The translations under genes were made by a program, and so were the position numbers. Shown here one piece after another: positions 34,601-47,199 of a stretch of 64,000 nucleotides of DNA. The notes beneath the pieces were generated by a model, which had not been told where the DNA came from, searched no databases, and saw nothing but the letters and a program-made list of their open reading frames with translations. The DNA comes from Helianthus annuus (Eukaryota; Streptophyta; Magnoliopsida; Asterales; Asteraceae), in contig NC_035448.2 of the NCBI RefSeq assembly GCF_002127325.2, forward strand, positions 123,175,422-123,239,421. The letters run 5' to 3'. Position 1 is the first letter of the stretch, and the number at the start of each line of letters is the position of its first letter.

Positions 34601-35815
34601 ATGCCACCTGTTATATTCCGAGGAAGAGGAAGGGGAAGAAGAGGCCGAGGAGAAATCGTGACACATCACGATAACGAGGCTGGGCCATCTGGTACAAGAC
34701 ATCCTTCGATGACAAGGAGCGAAGAGCCACAACGACGAAGAGATCTTTACGAACCAGCGAGGCATTCCACTTCGCACAGCTCGACGCCATCCTACCGACA
34801 CTCCTTTGGACCAGATTCAGAAAATGATCCCAACAACCCACAACCTTCCTTCATACCTCTACAACGTTCGGTTTCGCACCGGAATTATGACGACCCTACT
34901 CCATACTACATAGGTCAGTTTAATCCGGCTGACTACATACAGGAACCTTCAGGATTTGTTCCACTTGGTCCACAAGACTACTTTTCTGAAGATCCCATGG
35001 AGGAAGATGAGGATCCTACTGAACCAGCTCGTGGTACGCCCACGCATCCGATAGAAGTTTCTGATGGGTCATCCTTCCATGGAACGCCCTATCAAGGACC
35101 TGACAGTTTCCAAGCGATGTTTGACCGACATGAATGGTACTACACGCCATCTCGACAGACATCTCAACAACCGAGACATCCACAGGATCCCTCTGAGGAT
35201 TCACGCTTTGAGGCAGTTACGCCACCACCTCCGCCACCGGCACAACCAGTGATACCTGATCCGCCGAGGCGTAGGAGGACAAATGCTCGTATGTCTACAC
35301 GAGGAGGAGGGGGTATCCACTTCAGCACTCCTCGACATTCTAGTAGTAGCCACTATCCGCCACTACAAGAAGAAGGACCTTCAAGTCCTATACAGGAGGC
35401 GAACTCCGCACCAGCTGCACGAAATTCGCCACCATTTGGGTATGACCAACCCATACCTGCTTATACGGGTCCGACGGCTTACAACCCGTTCGAACCGTCA
35501 CAAGCACAATACAACTACGGCTATGAGCGCGACCCCTATGTGGTGTCGGCAAGATATAATGCGCGCTACCCTGACGGAGCACATGGAAACATGGGACCAC
35601 CGGACTACTCAGCTCATGGGTATCCAATACCTCCCAGACCTCCAGTTCCGCAGCAAGCGCCGCAACCACGTTTCTCTCCTCCTGAACAGGAAGAAATACT
35701 CCATCGACTAGATCGTGTGGAGAGAGAGTTCGAGGAAGAGAAGAAGAGCCACCGAGGATTTCTCAAAGGCTTGGCGAACCTACTAAAGGGCAAAAAGAAG
35801 AAACGTGACCATTAG
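34601..35815 (+). CDS. additional ORF upstream of gag, proline-rich, function unknown
   Basis: 404 codons from the ATG at 34601, intact. The N-terminus is an RG-rich tract (RGRGRGRRGRG), as in many RNA-binding disordered regions. The middle is low-complexity, rich in Pro, Ser, Gln, Tyr and acidic residues, with a run of six prolines. The C-terminus is a likely coiled coil (EEILHRLDRVEREFEEEKK), then a short hydrophobic stretch (GFLKGLANLLKG) and a basic tail (KKKKRDH). It lies between the primer site and gag, 1.2 kb before the gag ATG, in the same strand. It has no gag, pol or envelope signature that I recognise. Extra ORFs before gag are known in Ogre/Tat-type Ty3 elements, but this one sits in an element with a chromodomain-like end. 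It is the only unbroken gene in this copy. Confidence 0.7.
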   Translation: MPPVIFRGRGRGRRGRGEIVTHHDNEAGPSGTRHPSMTRSEEPQRRRDLYEPARHSTSHSSTPSYRHSFGPDSENDPNNPQPSFIPLQRSVSHRNYDDPTPYYIGQFNPADYIQEPSGFVPLGPQDYFSEDPMEEDEDPTEPARGTPTHPIEVSDGSSFHGTPYQGPDSFQAMFDRHEWYYTPSRQTSQQPRHPQDPSEDSRFEAVTPPPPPPAQPVIPDPPRRRRTNARMSTRGGGGIHFSTPRHSSSSHYPPLQEEGPSSPIQEANSAPAARNSPPFGYDQPIPAYTGPTAYNPFEPSQAQYNYGYERDPYVVSARYNARYPDGAHGNMGPPDYSAHGYPIPPRPPVPQQAPQPRFSPPEQEEILHRLDRVEREFEEEKKSHRGFLKGLANLLKGKKKKRDH

Positions 35816-37024
35816 CCCTTAATAGTTGTACTAATGTAATTTCTACTTTGAAATAAGTCCCTGTGTGGACAACTTATTATATTTCAGTCCCTACGTGGAC
35901 TTATATTTAGTCCTTGCATGGACACCTATCTCGTATTAGTCCCTGCGTGGACTTGTCACTTATTTTAAAACCCTATGGGGGTATGTACTATTTGAAAGAC
36001 CCGTTTAGGGCAATATGTAATCGTATTTGAGATTTTGGAATGTATGTTATGAATTTTGTTTTGATATGTATAAAATAAATCAAAACCATTCCTTTTATAT
36101 TGATCTGCCTAAATAAAGAATCTTGAAAGGTGAAACCTAGCTTGGTGTCTTTTAAGATCCAGTTAAGATGGTACGACCTAATTGAAAGGATTCTGATTCC
36201 CTGTTAACCTCTGTACGCATGTTAACAATCATGGCAGATGTGATTCGTTAAAAATCACACACGTCATTCTTATACAATAATCCTTTAAGGATTTCAAAAC
36301 CCAACTAAATGATTCATAAATCGCGGGTTAAATCACCAATGAAGGTGATCAGTATTATAAAGACATCCATTAGTGATGCAATGCCTACGGGCCAGTATTA
36401 TAAAGACATCCATTAGTGATGCAAAGCCTATGGGCCAGTATTATAAAGACATCCATTGGTGATGTAGTGCCTACGGGCCAATATTATTAAAGCATCCGTT
36501 CATGATGTAGTGCCTACGGGCCAGTATTATAAAAACATCCATTAGTGGTGTAGTGCCTACGGGCCAACCATATTAAAACATCCATTAGTGATGTAGTGCC
36601 TACGGGCCAACCATATCAAAACATCCATTAGAGATGTAGTGCCTACGGGCCAACTATATTTAAACATCCATTAGAGGTGTAGTGCCTATGGGCCATAATA
36701 ATTGTCTTATAACGACAAAAGACAGTGGTGGTCTATGACTCCCTGTCAGAAAGAGATAAAGGAACTACGGTTCACTTCTCTATGCCTTTGATTCTACGAA
36801 ATCTCGGCTAATATTATAAAACATCATCGTGATTAGGCTTTATGCCGCCAATACTATTTATATAGTTGAAATAGGATATATTCAGATCCTAATATGTAAT
36901 GAAATAATAAGTTAACCAAATATGGTCTCTGTACCATGGTTGACGAATTGTCATAAAAAAAAACAATTATATAATAATCGCCTAAATAAAATTTTGTTAT
37001 CTTCTGTAACAGATTCAAGTTACA
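35816..37024 (+). other. non-coding spacer between the extra ORF and gag
   Basis: 1.2 kb holding two repeat groups: four copies of AGTCC(C/T)TG(C)(G/A)TGGAC about 27 bp apart (35856-35954), and an eight-unit tandem array at 36349-36695. The remainder is AT-rich and has no ORF. In the element it would be a leader or internal untranslated region for gag. Confidence 0.8.
36349..36695 (+). repeat. ~43-bp tandem array, eight units
   Basis: Each unit reads approximately ACATCCATTAGTGATG then TAGTGCCTACGGGCC plus an AT-rich joint. The first three units share a GTATTATAAAG joint and the last three a CATAT(T/C)AAA joint, suggesting stepwise expansion. The CCTACGGGCC core is the best conserved part. 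Confidence 0.92.
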
Positions 37025-40000
37025 ATGGCGGATCCCAATGGAGAGAACAGCCACACAAATGAAGATGACTATGACAATGCGTCAGTGCATTTGACAGGCG
37101 CACAGCTAAAGGCTCTGATTGACAATGCTGTTCAGGCAGCTATTGATCGTCAACATACTGAGTCCCAAGGCAGAACCGTGTCAAAGCCACCCTCTAAACC
37201 AAAGACACACTCTAAACCACCCTCTGAACCCAAGAAAGATGACGACAAACACTCGTCCACTGAGCACAGCGTTCATCGCGATAGAGAATATACTGATGCA
37301 TCCAGTGCTAAGGGTTGCACCTACAAATACTTTGTATCATGTAAGCCCCGTGAATTTACAGGGGAGAAAGGTGCGGTTGACTGTATCACCTGGCTAGACG
37401 AGATGGACACGATTGTGGACATCAGCGGGTGCGCTGAGAGGGACGTGGTTAAGTTTGTGTCCCAGTCATTCAAGGGCGAGGCCCTGGCGTGGTGGAGAGC
37501 TCTGGTGCAGGCTTCAGGTAAGTCTGCCTTATACAAAATGTCATGGGGGGAGTTTATTGCCCTCATAAAAGAAAACTACTGCCCTTAGCACGAGGTTGAG
37601 AAGATTGAGGCGGATTTTGTCTCACTAGTGATGACAAACTTGGATTGTCAAGCATATCTGACAAGCTTTAACACCATGTCACGCCTGGTGCCATACCTTG
37701 TGACACCAGAACCTCGAAGGATTGCCCGTTTCATCGGGGGCTTAGAGCCGGCAATCAAGGCCAGTGTGAAGGCCTCTAGGCCGACGACCTTCAGGTCAGT
37801 TACTGACCTCTCCTTGTCTCTTACACTTGATGCTGTCCGTCTGAGGGCACAAAGGAGTAAGGAGGCTGAAAAGCGAAAACGTGAGGATGATACCTCACGA
37901 AAGTCTGGGAAAAAGCACCGTGGAAACGGTGAGGGCAAGAGAGGGTCGGAAGCAAAGAAGGAGGGGCAAGCTGATGGAAGACCTCACTGCAAGGTCTGCA
38001 AGAAACCTCACTCCGGGAAGTGTAGGTTTGCGTCTGGTTCACAGTCGCAACAAAAGACTCCATCCTGTGGGCTATGCAAGTCCAAGGATCACAAGACCAT
38101 GGAGTGCAAAAAGATAAAGGATGCAACCTGCTATGGTTGTAACGAAAAGGGGCACATAAAGAGTAATTGCCCAAAGTATGCCAAGAAGGCGGAAGAGACT
38201 AAGAAGTCAAATGCGAGAGTTTTTCGCATGGATGCAAAGGAAGCGGTTAAGGACGACAATGTGCTTACAGGTACTTTTCTCGTAAATAATATATTTGCAA
38301 GAGTACTATTCGATTCTGGCGCTGATAAATCCTTTGTAGACCAGAAATTTTGCCAACTACTAGATATGCCAATCAAAACCCTTGACGTGAAATACGAAGT
38401 AGAGTTAGCAGACGGCACGATCGAAACCGTCTCTACTGTTCTAGAAGGATGTGAAATGTCCATTAGGAACCATTCTTTTCCTTTATCTCTACTTCCTTTC
38501 AAACTGGCGGGTTTTGACATTGTGCTAGGCATGGACTGGTTATCCCGTAATCAGGCCCAAATCATTTGCGGCAAAAGGCAGATAGTTTTAAAGACTCCGA
38601 GTGGTGAATCTCTTACCATTCGAGGGGATACGCATTACGGATTGCCCGAAGACGTATCTATGCTGAAAGCTTCAAGGTGTTTGAACAGAGGCTGTGTGAT
38701 TTACATGGCTCAGGTGATAATTGAAGAACCAAAGCCGAAGATCGAGGATCTTCCTGTCATTTCTGAATACCCCGAGGTTTTTCCTGAAGAACTACCTGGT
38801 TTGCCACCAGATAGGCAAGTGGAGTTCAGAATTGACATCATTCCTGGAGCAGCTCCGATAGCAAGAGCACCTTACAGATTAGCTCCGACGGAAATGAAAG
38901 AACTGAGGACCCAGTTGGATGAACTGCTGGCGAAAGGTTTTATCAGACCTAGTTCATCTCCCTGGGGAGCTCCTGTCCTATTTGTAAAGAAGAAGGACGG
39001 ATCGATGCGGTTGTGCATCGACTATAGAGAACTGAATAAAGTTACCATAAAGAATAGATATCCTCTACCAAGGATCGATGATCTATTCGATCAGCTGCAA
39101 GGAGCGAGCTACTTCTCAAAGATCGACAACTTAAGGTCGGGCTATCATCAACTAAGGGTCAGAGATGAAGATGTACACAAGACTGCATTTAGGACTCGCT
39201 ATGGTCATTACGAGTTCCTGGTGATGCCTTTTGGGCTCACAAATGCACCGGCTGCGTTCATGGATCTCATGAATCGCGTTTGCAAGCCGTACTTGGACAA
39301 ATTCGTCATAGTCTTCATCGACGATATCCTTATATATTCCAAGAATCAAGCTGATCACGAGAAGCACCTCCGTTGCATTCTCGAATTACTACAGCGTGAG
39401 AAACTCTACGCCAAATTCTCGAAGTGTGAATTCTGGCTATGAGAAGTTCAGTTTTTAGGACACGTTGTGAGCGAGCGTGGTATCCAAGTGGATCCCGCTA
39501 AGGTAGAGGCAGTCATGAACTGGCAAGAGCCAAAGACGCCTACCGAAATCCGTAGCTTCCTGGGGTTAGCAGGATACTACCGGAGATTTATTGAAAATTT
39601 TTCAAGGATTGATTGCTGCGCCCTTGACTTCTTTGACCAAGAAGAAAGAAAAGTACATTTGGGGCCCAAAGCAGCAAGAGTCCTTTGAAATACTGAAGCA
39701 GAAGCTGAGCAACGCACCTGTGTTAACCTTACCTGAGGGTACAGATGAATTCGTAGTTTACTGCGATGCATCACACACGGGCATGGGGTGTGTGCTTATG
39801 CAAAAGGGCAAGGTGATTGCCTATGCTTCAAGGCAATTAAAGGTGCATGAAAAGAATTACACCACCCATGATTTGGAGTTGGGTGCCGTTGTATTTGCAC
39901 TAAAGTTGTGGAGACATTACCTTTATGGTATTAAATTTGTGATTTATTCTGATCACAAAAGCCTCCAGCACCTGTTCAACCAGAAGGAGTTGAACATGAG

Positions 40001-41588
40001 ACAGCGCCGTTGGATGGAAACCCTGAATGATTATGACTGTGAAATCAGGTACCATCCCGGCAAGGCGAATGTGGTCGCCGATGCCTTGAGCAGGAAGGAA
40101 GGAAGGAAAGGGTAAAACCCATTCGAATCAATGCCAAGAGCATTGAGGTTAAAAAATAATTTGATGGAAAGGATATTAGCTGCGCAGCGTGAGGCTGTGT
40201 TGGAAACTAATTATCCTAATGAAAAGCTGGGAGTAACTGAGGAGCAGTTGACTCTTAGCAAGGATGGAATTCTTAGACTGAACGGACGTATATGGGTTCC
40301 GATACATGGAGGACTACGAGATGTTGTTCTCCAGGAAGCCCATAGTTCCAAATACTCAGTCCATCCTGGTGCTGACAAAATGTACCAAGACTTAAAGGCA
40401 AATTATTGGTGGATAGGCTTGAAAAAGTCTGTAGCCGCCCATGTAGGAAAGTGCTTGACTTGTGCTCAAGTCAAAGCCGAGCACCAAAAGCCGTCCGGCT
40501 TGCTACAACAGCCTGAACTTCCCGAGTGGAAGTGGGAATGCGTAACTATGGACTTCATAACCAAGTTACCCAAAACCAGGAAAGGAAATGATACAATATG
40601 GGTCATAGTCGATAGGCTGACTAAATCAGCTCATTTTCTACCCATCAAGGAGACGTATAGCTCCGATATGTTAGCCCAACTTTATGTTGATAAGATTGTA
40701 GCCTTGCACGGCATACCAGTGTCTATTATCTCCGACAGGGATACTAGATACACATCTCACTTCTGGAAAAGTTTCCAGCAATCTTTGGGCACGCGTCTAA
40801 ACTTTAGTACGGCTTACCATCCACAGACGGACGGTCAAAGTGAGCGTACTATTCAAACGCTAGAAGACATGCTTCGTGCATGTGCGATCGATTTAGGTGG
40901 TAACTGGGATAAAAACCTACCCCTGATCGAATTCTCCTACAATAATAGCTACCACACCAGCATAAAGGCTGCGCCTTTTGAGGCATTATATGGTAGGAAA
41001 TGTAGATCGCCTGTTTGTTGGGCGGAAGTAGGAGAGGTCCAGTTATCGGGACCATAGATTGTTTTCCAGACGACGGACAAGATTGTCCAGATCCGGGAAC
41101 GTCTCAAGGCTGCCCGCGATAGGCAGAAGAGCTACGCTGATCCAAAGCGTAAGGATTTTCACTTCGAAGTGGGTGAAAAGGTATTACTTAAGGTGTCACC
41201 CTGGAAGGGGGTGATGCGTTTCGGCAAAAAGGGCAAGCTGAGTCCGAGATACATAGGGCCTTTTGAGGTCATTGAACGAGTCGGATCAGTTGCCTATAAA
41301 CTGAACTTGCCTGAAGAGCTCAATGGAATTCACAATGTGTTCCACATCTGCAATCTCAAAAAGTGCTTCGCCGATGAATCGTTGGTGATTCCACACACAG
41401 ATGTGCATATAGATGAGAGCTTAAAGTTCATAGAAAAACCTTTGTCGATTGAAGATCGACAGGTAAAGAAGCTTCGCAGAAAGCACGTACCGATTGTAAA
41501 AGTCAAATGGGATGCTCGTAGAGGTCCTGAATATACGTGGGAAGTCGAAGCTACAATGAAAGAAAAGTACCCCTATTTATTTGAGTAA
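37025..41588 (+). pseudogene. gag-pol of Ty3 element no. 1, broken
   Basis: From the ATG at 37025: Gag capsid domain, CCHC knuckles ([12 protein letters not shown] near 37990; [14 protein letters not shown] near 38131), protease ([10 protein letters not shown], about 38308), RT with FIDDIL (about 39313), RNase H, integrase with zinc-binding region and HPQTDGQSE (about 40820), and a chromodomain-like end (GPEYTWE) stopping at 41588. Lesions: in-frame stops at 37586-37588 (TAG), 39440-39442 (TGA) and 41055-41057 (TAG); a GATT tandem duplication at 39607-39614; a length change in the GGAA run at 40092-40112; and an extra base in the A run at 40151-40156, which compensates the frame. Conserved residues around the lesions are otherwise normal, so the decay is recent. 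Confidence 0.93.
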
Positions 41589-41610
41589 ATCTCGGGTCGA
41601 GATTTATTTT

Positions 41611-41623
41611 AAGGGGGTGAGGA
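41611..41623 (+). promoter_or_regulatory. polypurine tract of Ty3 element no. 1
   Basis: AAGGGGGTGAGGA directly abutting the 3' LTR, the plus-strand priming site for reverse transcription. Confidence 0.85.
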
Positions 41624-44600
41624 TGTAACACCTCGAAATTTTGTGTCCAATGATGTGTTAACACGTGTCATTTGTTTACACGTGGCATCTATAATAAACA
41701 AAGGACTAATTTTGACAAACCTTGAAAGGATATAAATTCGAGGGTTATAAATGTCAACAAGGGTAAATATACTGTATAGTAACCCTAAATAAATGCTTGT
41801 ACCTTCAAACGAATAAATCATAAAACGTACGGAAGCGAAACGTGGAAGAAAGTGAGAGATTACGAACTACAGGGGTTAACTGTGTCAACATGTTTAATAT
41901 TACCTCTGAGTGACCCTTTAACGTTCCCAAGGCTTCGTAACAGTATTATACGCTCACTAGAATATACTGTAAAAATTCCGCGAAGTTCCGTCTTAAAACG
42001 AAAGAGTTATACTCAAATTCGTATGAGAAGGGTTAAAAGCGTCAACAGTGAAAGTTAAGGCTTTCCAAATAATTTATAAATAAACCGGGGACTTAATAGC
42101 GCGGGTAATTAACACGAGGCCCCTAACGGTAAATAACCGAGGGCCAAACCGCAAAGTTACCCCTTCAAACCCGAAAGGTCAGGTAAATCATTACGAAAGA
42201 TTTCGTTATTAATTACCAGATTCTGTAATCATGACAAAAGATTTAAAATTTCTGAAATCTTAACCCCACGCGGCCCGCATTGTATGTTGGGTTAAGTTGA
42301 GGCGGGCCGCGAGCCTCCTCAATTACGCGTCTGATCTTTTAATCCCAGGCGGCCCGCATTGTAAACGCATGGAACCTCCATGCGGGCCGCATTGGACGCC
42401 CAGATGCAGAAAATTGGTGTTTTCTTGACTTTTGAGCATTGTGAACGATCAACCTCCAATAAATGAGGCATGGTGCCCCCTACTCGACCCATACACCTCT
42501 GGGACACCTACCCATCATCTCTGGACTATTGTGGTGGTTGTAATGATCATAGAGGCTTAGCATTTGCTATAAATAGCCACATTCTTGCACATAACATACA
42601 CACAACTCAAACATACACCTCTGGTCATTCTAAGGAGCTCCCAAGCACTTTTCTCTGCTCTATAAACAAGAACACAACCTCTGTAAGTGATCTAACCCTT
42701 TGTGGTTTCACATTTCCTTAGTAAATGGCTAAGAACCAAACCGTCGTAACTACGGTTTGACTTTACAATAAATCAGTAATGGTTCAGTCTTATGACGAAT
42801 CAAAAGTGGTTATGAGTTGGTATTTATGTGGGTAATAAACCTCTAAAATGGTTCCCTCTGATCACCACTCTAACTATGTCAAATATCGAGTCAAACGTGC
42901 GGTTAAAAAGTCAACAGAAAGCTATTTTAGCGATTTATGCATAATCTGTAATGTATATGTTATGGAACCTGTTTTGATAATCATAAAACATGATAATAAG
43001 TATATAAACTTGTTTGCGCTCGTTTGAATCGATCATTTGCTATATTGAACCGGTTCGGAGCCGAATGTCGCAAAAGTTTGACTTTTGCTTTGACTTCAGT
43101 TCTGACCCGTTTTAGTGAGGTATAAATATACCTTAGGACTCTCTTAGGACCAGGTCACACGTTGGTATAAACCTCTGTGGTCGGTTCATGAGTTATCCGA
43201 GTCTTTTGCGCAATCCCGTCATTCGCCTAAAAGTTGACCGTAACGGCCTTTTAAAAATTAAAACGAGTATTTCGGACACGTGAACGGACCAAAACCTTGC
43301 TTATTAAATTATAAGCATGTCCGTAAAGTTTCACGTCAATCCGAGGTCTAGAATGAGAGTTATGCTAAAAGGCGCACTTTTAAGAAAGTTTTGTAATTAA
43401 CGGCGCAATTAGCATAACACCCATCTAACCCAAGTTTTCGTCACCAAAACTTTTACCCACTGTGGTAAAATAATATTTTGGGAATTTTAAAGATTTTTAA
43501 TAATTTTTACCTTGCTCATAACCTGCGGTTATGGCTACGGTTCGGTAAATACCGAATATGCCCTTTTCGGCCAAAACATGAGTTCTACAAGGTCTTTTGA
43601 CCCGATTCCAGTTGCTACTGGTTTTAAATAATAAATAAAGTATTTTAAGCTTTATAAGCTGTTCGGGGAACGCAGATTTCCTGTAGAACTCGAAAAGCCC
43701 TTTTAAAGTCTTTAAAATGACCGAAAAGCCCCTACGGGGCATAATATTAACTTAAACTCGTTACGGGCATTACGGAAGGTATCCTACTGATACCAAAATA
43801 CTTTTAAGGCATATTGACTTAGGAAATAAGCGTAGGACACTTATGGATTAACCGTTTCGCCTATTTGCGCACACGGTACGGCTCATGGAACTAGTTTTCG
43901 TGCAATAGCCGATATGGGTCAAATTATATTATTTGAACCCCAAAATCCAGAGTATGAACTATAAACCCATATAAAACAAGTCTTTGAACTTGTTGGGTCC
44001 AAATCATACTCCATTCTCGGTTTTCGCCTTTTCGCGCGATTAAACCATATCTATATATGTCGGAACCAACCGGTCTAGGCTACGGCCATTGTAACGACCC
44101 GTTAGGATTCTAAAAGGTTAATTAAAACCTTCGTTCCAGATTAGGAGCCCCAGTAAAAGCTATCGGTGATTTAATCCAATTAAGGAAATATACTTGCAAA
44201 GGTAAATACTTTAACTTATTTCCCCTATATGGGCTTGGGTTACGGTATATTAATACCGCTTGATTGAGCATTATATAATTCCATCGCTTAGGTGGTTAAT
44301 TGATTAAATATGATCGGCTCATTTAAACAGTTTTGTTGCTTATAAGCCTTTGGGGGGTTTAATGACCGTTGTCCCGGATATCCTTGGCATCATTTTACGA
44401 AATGGCCACGACCATCGACATCCCGGTGTAGGCGTACACCCGGTATAAAGTGTCGACATTAAAATTAAAAGACGTAGCCGTTGGTTTTTATACTACGGTT
44501 TTACGCAAACGTGGTGTGTCTATAAATCTTTAACCCGGCACGACCCGGGCTACTGAACGCATAAAAGAACATGTAAAACGTTCACAAGATTTTATTATAA

Positions 44601-45024
44601 TTTTCCCAAGTTATAAAAGAGTTTGTGCCTTGTGCATTCAAATCAATTTTAATAAACATTTTCAAATGTGTCAGTTGAATGTGTTTACCAGTGTAAACTG
44701 ACGTATTTTCCCCAAAAAGATTAAGTGCAGGTACCTAAACGTAAATTGGCTGGTATTAGCTCCCTAGCGTCGGGATAAGTCTCGCAAGCTTGACTGCAGT
44801 ATCTGATGGAACAATACTTCATGTTTATTTACGATCCACTGTGGATATATTCAACCCCTGTAATACATTTTGATATTACAATCCGAGGTTGAAGTTTATA
44901 TATTTATCTTATGCTTCCGCTGTGCATTATATAATTGTGTGGTTTGACTATATTGTTGCCAACATCGTCACGGTAATCCCCCACCGGGCCCACCGGTGAG
45001 ACACGTGGAAATCGGGGTGTGACA
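41624..45024 (+). repeat. 3' LTR of Ty3 element no. 1
   Basis: 3,401 bp, near-identical to 31027-34428. Differences I could see are ten substitutions scattered through the LTR and one missing G near 42473. TATA box at 42568-42576. Confidence 0.95.
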
Positions 45025-45029
45025 CCCCG

Positions 45030-47199
45030 AAGAAATGGAGCTTATTGACATTCGTTGGGCAATGGCAAGTGCAGTTCGACGTGCACAACGCTTCATGGAG
45101 ATAACTGGGAGAAAGACGATCGGTGGTCCATCTACAAAGTTGGGGTTCGACAAATCGAAGGTGACGTGCTTTAAGTGTAAGCAGAAGGGTCACTTCAAGC
45201 GTGAATGCAGAAACGTGTACGCAGATGAGTCAGAGAATCCATTTCGAGATGATTACTACAAAAAGGCAACTTATCATCAAAATAAATCCGAGCCGCCGAG
45301 ATTGAAACAGACTGAAGATAACAGAGACAAATCAAGGGCTCTTGCAGTGATTTATGATGATGAGGGGTACGATTGGAGTAAGGAAGTGTTACCGGAAGAA
45401 GATGCGGTGGGTTACGCATTCATGGCTAATGATGATGAACCGATTCCGTGGAAAGATGATCGTACTGATGAGCAGAAGTACTGTTATAGAAAGATGATTG
45501 CTGAAAATAGAATCTTGAAGATCTCTCGCATTTATCTGGAAGCAAGACAAGCAAAAAGATGGGATCCAGATAGGGAATGCTATCTTGATCGGTATGGAAA
45601 CATTGCGATTGATGACAGCACACTTGATATGGAAGCCATCATCAAGGAGATAAAAGAGGATGATGAGTATTGGCAGCACAAGTGGTGGGGAACGCCAACT
45701 GAGAAGATGATTAAAGAAGAGAGAGAGAGAAAGGAGAAAGAGGAGAAAGAGATGAAAGAAAAAGAAGAGATTGAGAAAGCAAAGCAGGTTGATATAGGTT
45801 TGATCGATACTACGCAGGAGTTGACAGCTGAGAACCTGGGAAAGATGGCTGACAAAGTGCTGGTTGCAAAAGCACTCGAGGTAGATCCTATTTCTGTTAC
45901 TGAGTCAAAGGATCAGGTCAGTCAAAATGCGTCAACGAATGTGTCAGGTAACAAAGTCGATGGAAATGCTGACTGCAAAAATTGCACTAAACAATGCAAT
46001 TTTTGTAGCACTGTCACGTACCTAAACAGTGAGAAAATCAAGAATCTGACAACGAAGGTTAGAAATGTTGAGGACCAGATTCTCGGTCGTGACAAAACAG
46101 TAAAAGCTTCAACTGAACGGATCAAAGAATTAACAACTCAAATTGAAAATGATAAAACTGAACGAGAGAAAATTAAATGTGAAAATGAAAAGTTAATTCT
46201 TGAAAACCGTTAAATTTCTGAAAAGTTTGAAAAATTGAAAAACATTGTCAAAGATAGTGATGATCGTAATGGTAAAACATATAAAGAAAATGAACATCTA
46301 AGAGCTGTGGTGAGAATAAAATAAGAATTAATTAACAATCAACTGGATGAAATTGCTAAATTGAAACTTAAAGTTCAAGAAGCAAAAATTGAAAATGAAA
46401 GAATTCAGTTGAAGTTAAACAGCTATAGCTCAGCAAGCTTTGTTTTGCAGCATATTGTTCCCAAACCTATAGGGAAAAACAAAGCTGGCGAGGATGTGTT
46501 TTCTGATGGAATGGGTGTAGGGTTTCACAAAGTTCCACCGCCAATCTTAGACAACTACACGAAAAAGCAGTCTAGTTTGGTGGAAATTGAGGAAGAAAGT
46601 GATGTTAAACTACCTGAGAACATTGATGTCATGTTCACGTCTTCCAATGATGAGGGTGTCCAAAATGATGTGGTGAAAAGTGTGGTAGACAAAGTGCTTA
46701 AACCGGATTGTGACACTTCTGAGGAGGATGGGTGTTCCTTGGATAAATACATTCCGAAACAAAAGTCCAAGAACAACTTAGATGAAGAATCAGACCTTGT
46801 CATGTACAAGATGATGGGTTCGGATAAGTTGTTTTCGGATTCAGAGTTTCCGATCGAGAATGTTAACATGAACAAATTGACAAATGTTTTCAAACTTGTT
46901 GAAGTAGAGTTGTCAGCTGTGAACAATTTGAGTCGAAAGAAAGAGAGGGTTTACAACAAGAAAACTGTTTATCCATCGAGTTTTTACAATAATAACAACT
47001 GGTCGGGTGGTTATCAAGGGGGTAAACCATTTCAGAAAAAGAATATTCCAAACAAGAGGTTTGTAGAGAAGAAAAAATTTGTGAACAGTTCAAGTTCACT
47101 TGCTGATGAAGAAAAAGAAATTTTTTCAAAATCAAACAAAGAATTTTTTGAGAAGAGAGTTTCACAGGCTCAGTCTGAAGGCACGAGTCGGGTAGCTGA
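45030..47199 (+). pseudogene. Copia gag, middle segment
   Basis: Continues the frame of 29898-31026. A CCHC knuckle (CFKCKQKGHFKREC) lies at about 45167-45208. It is followed by a long Lys/Glu-rich, probably coiled-coil region (KEERERKEKEEKEMKEKEEIEKAK-like, 45710-45790) and a second helical stretch. Two in-frame stops occur, TAA at 46211-46213 and TAA at 46322-46324; otherwise the frame is open until the second Ty3 element interrupts it. Removing that element and one GCTGA copy continues the frame at 56672. Confidence 0.82.

Larger units (their letters stand above)
31027..45024 (+). mobile_element. Ty3/Gypsy chromovirus-like LTR retrotransposon no. 1 (3.4-kb LTRs)
   Basis: 13,998 bp bounded by CCCCG (31022-31026 and 45025-45029), inside Copia gag. 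The LTRs are unusually long: 31027-34428 (3,402 bp) and 41624-45024 (3,401 bp). By eye they differ at ten substitutions and one 1-bp indel. The internal region has a primer site, an extra ORF before gag, a tandem-repeat spacer, gag-pol in Ty3 order (protease, RT, RNase H, integrase) with a chromodomain-like C-terminus, and a purine tract. The terminal domain points to the chromoviruses, perhaps the Tekay/Del group. Gag-pol is broken, so the copy is non-autonomous. Confidence 0.95.

Noticed and set aside
36349..36695. Regular repeats resembling a CRISPR array
   Set aside because: Units are contiguous without unique spacers, and the context is a plant retrotransposon.
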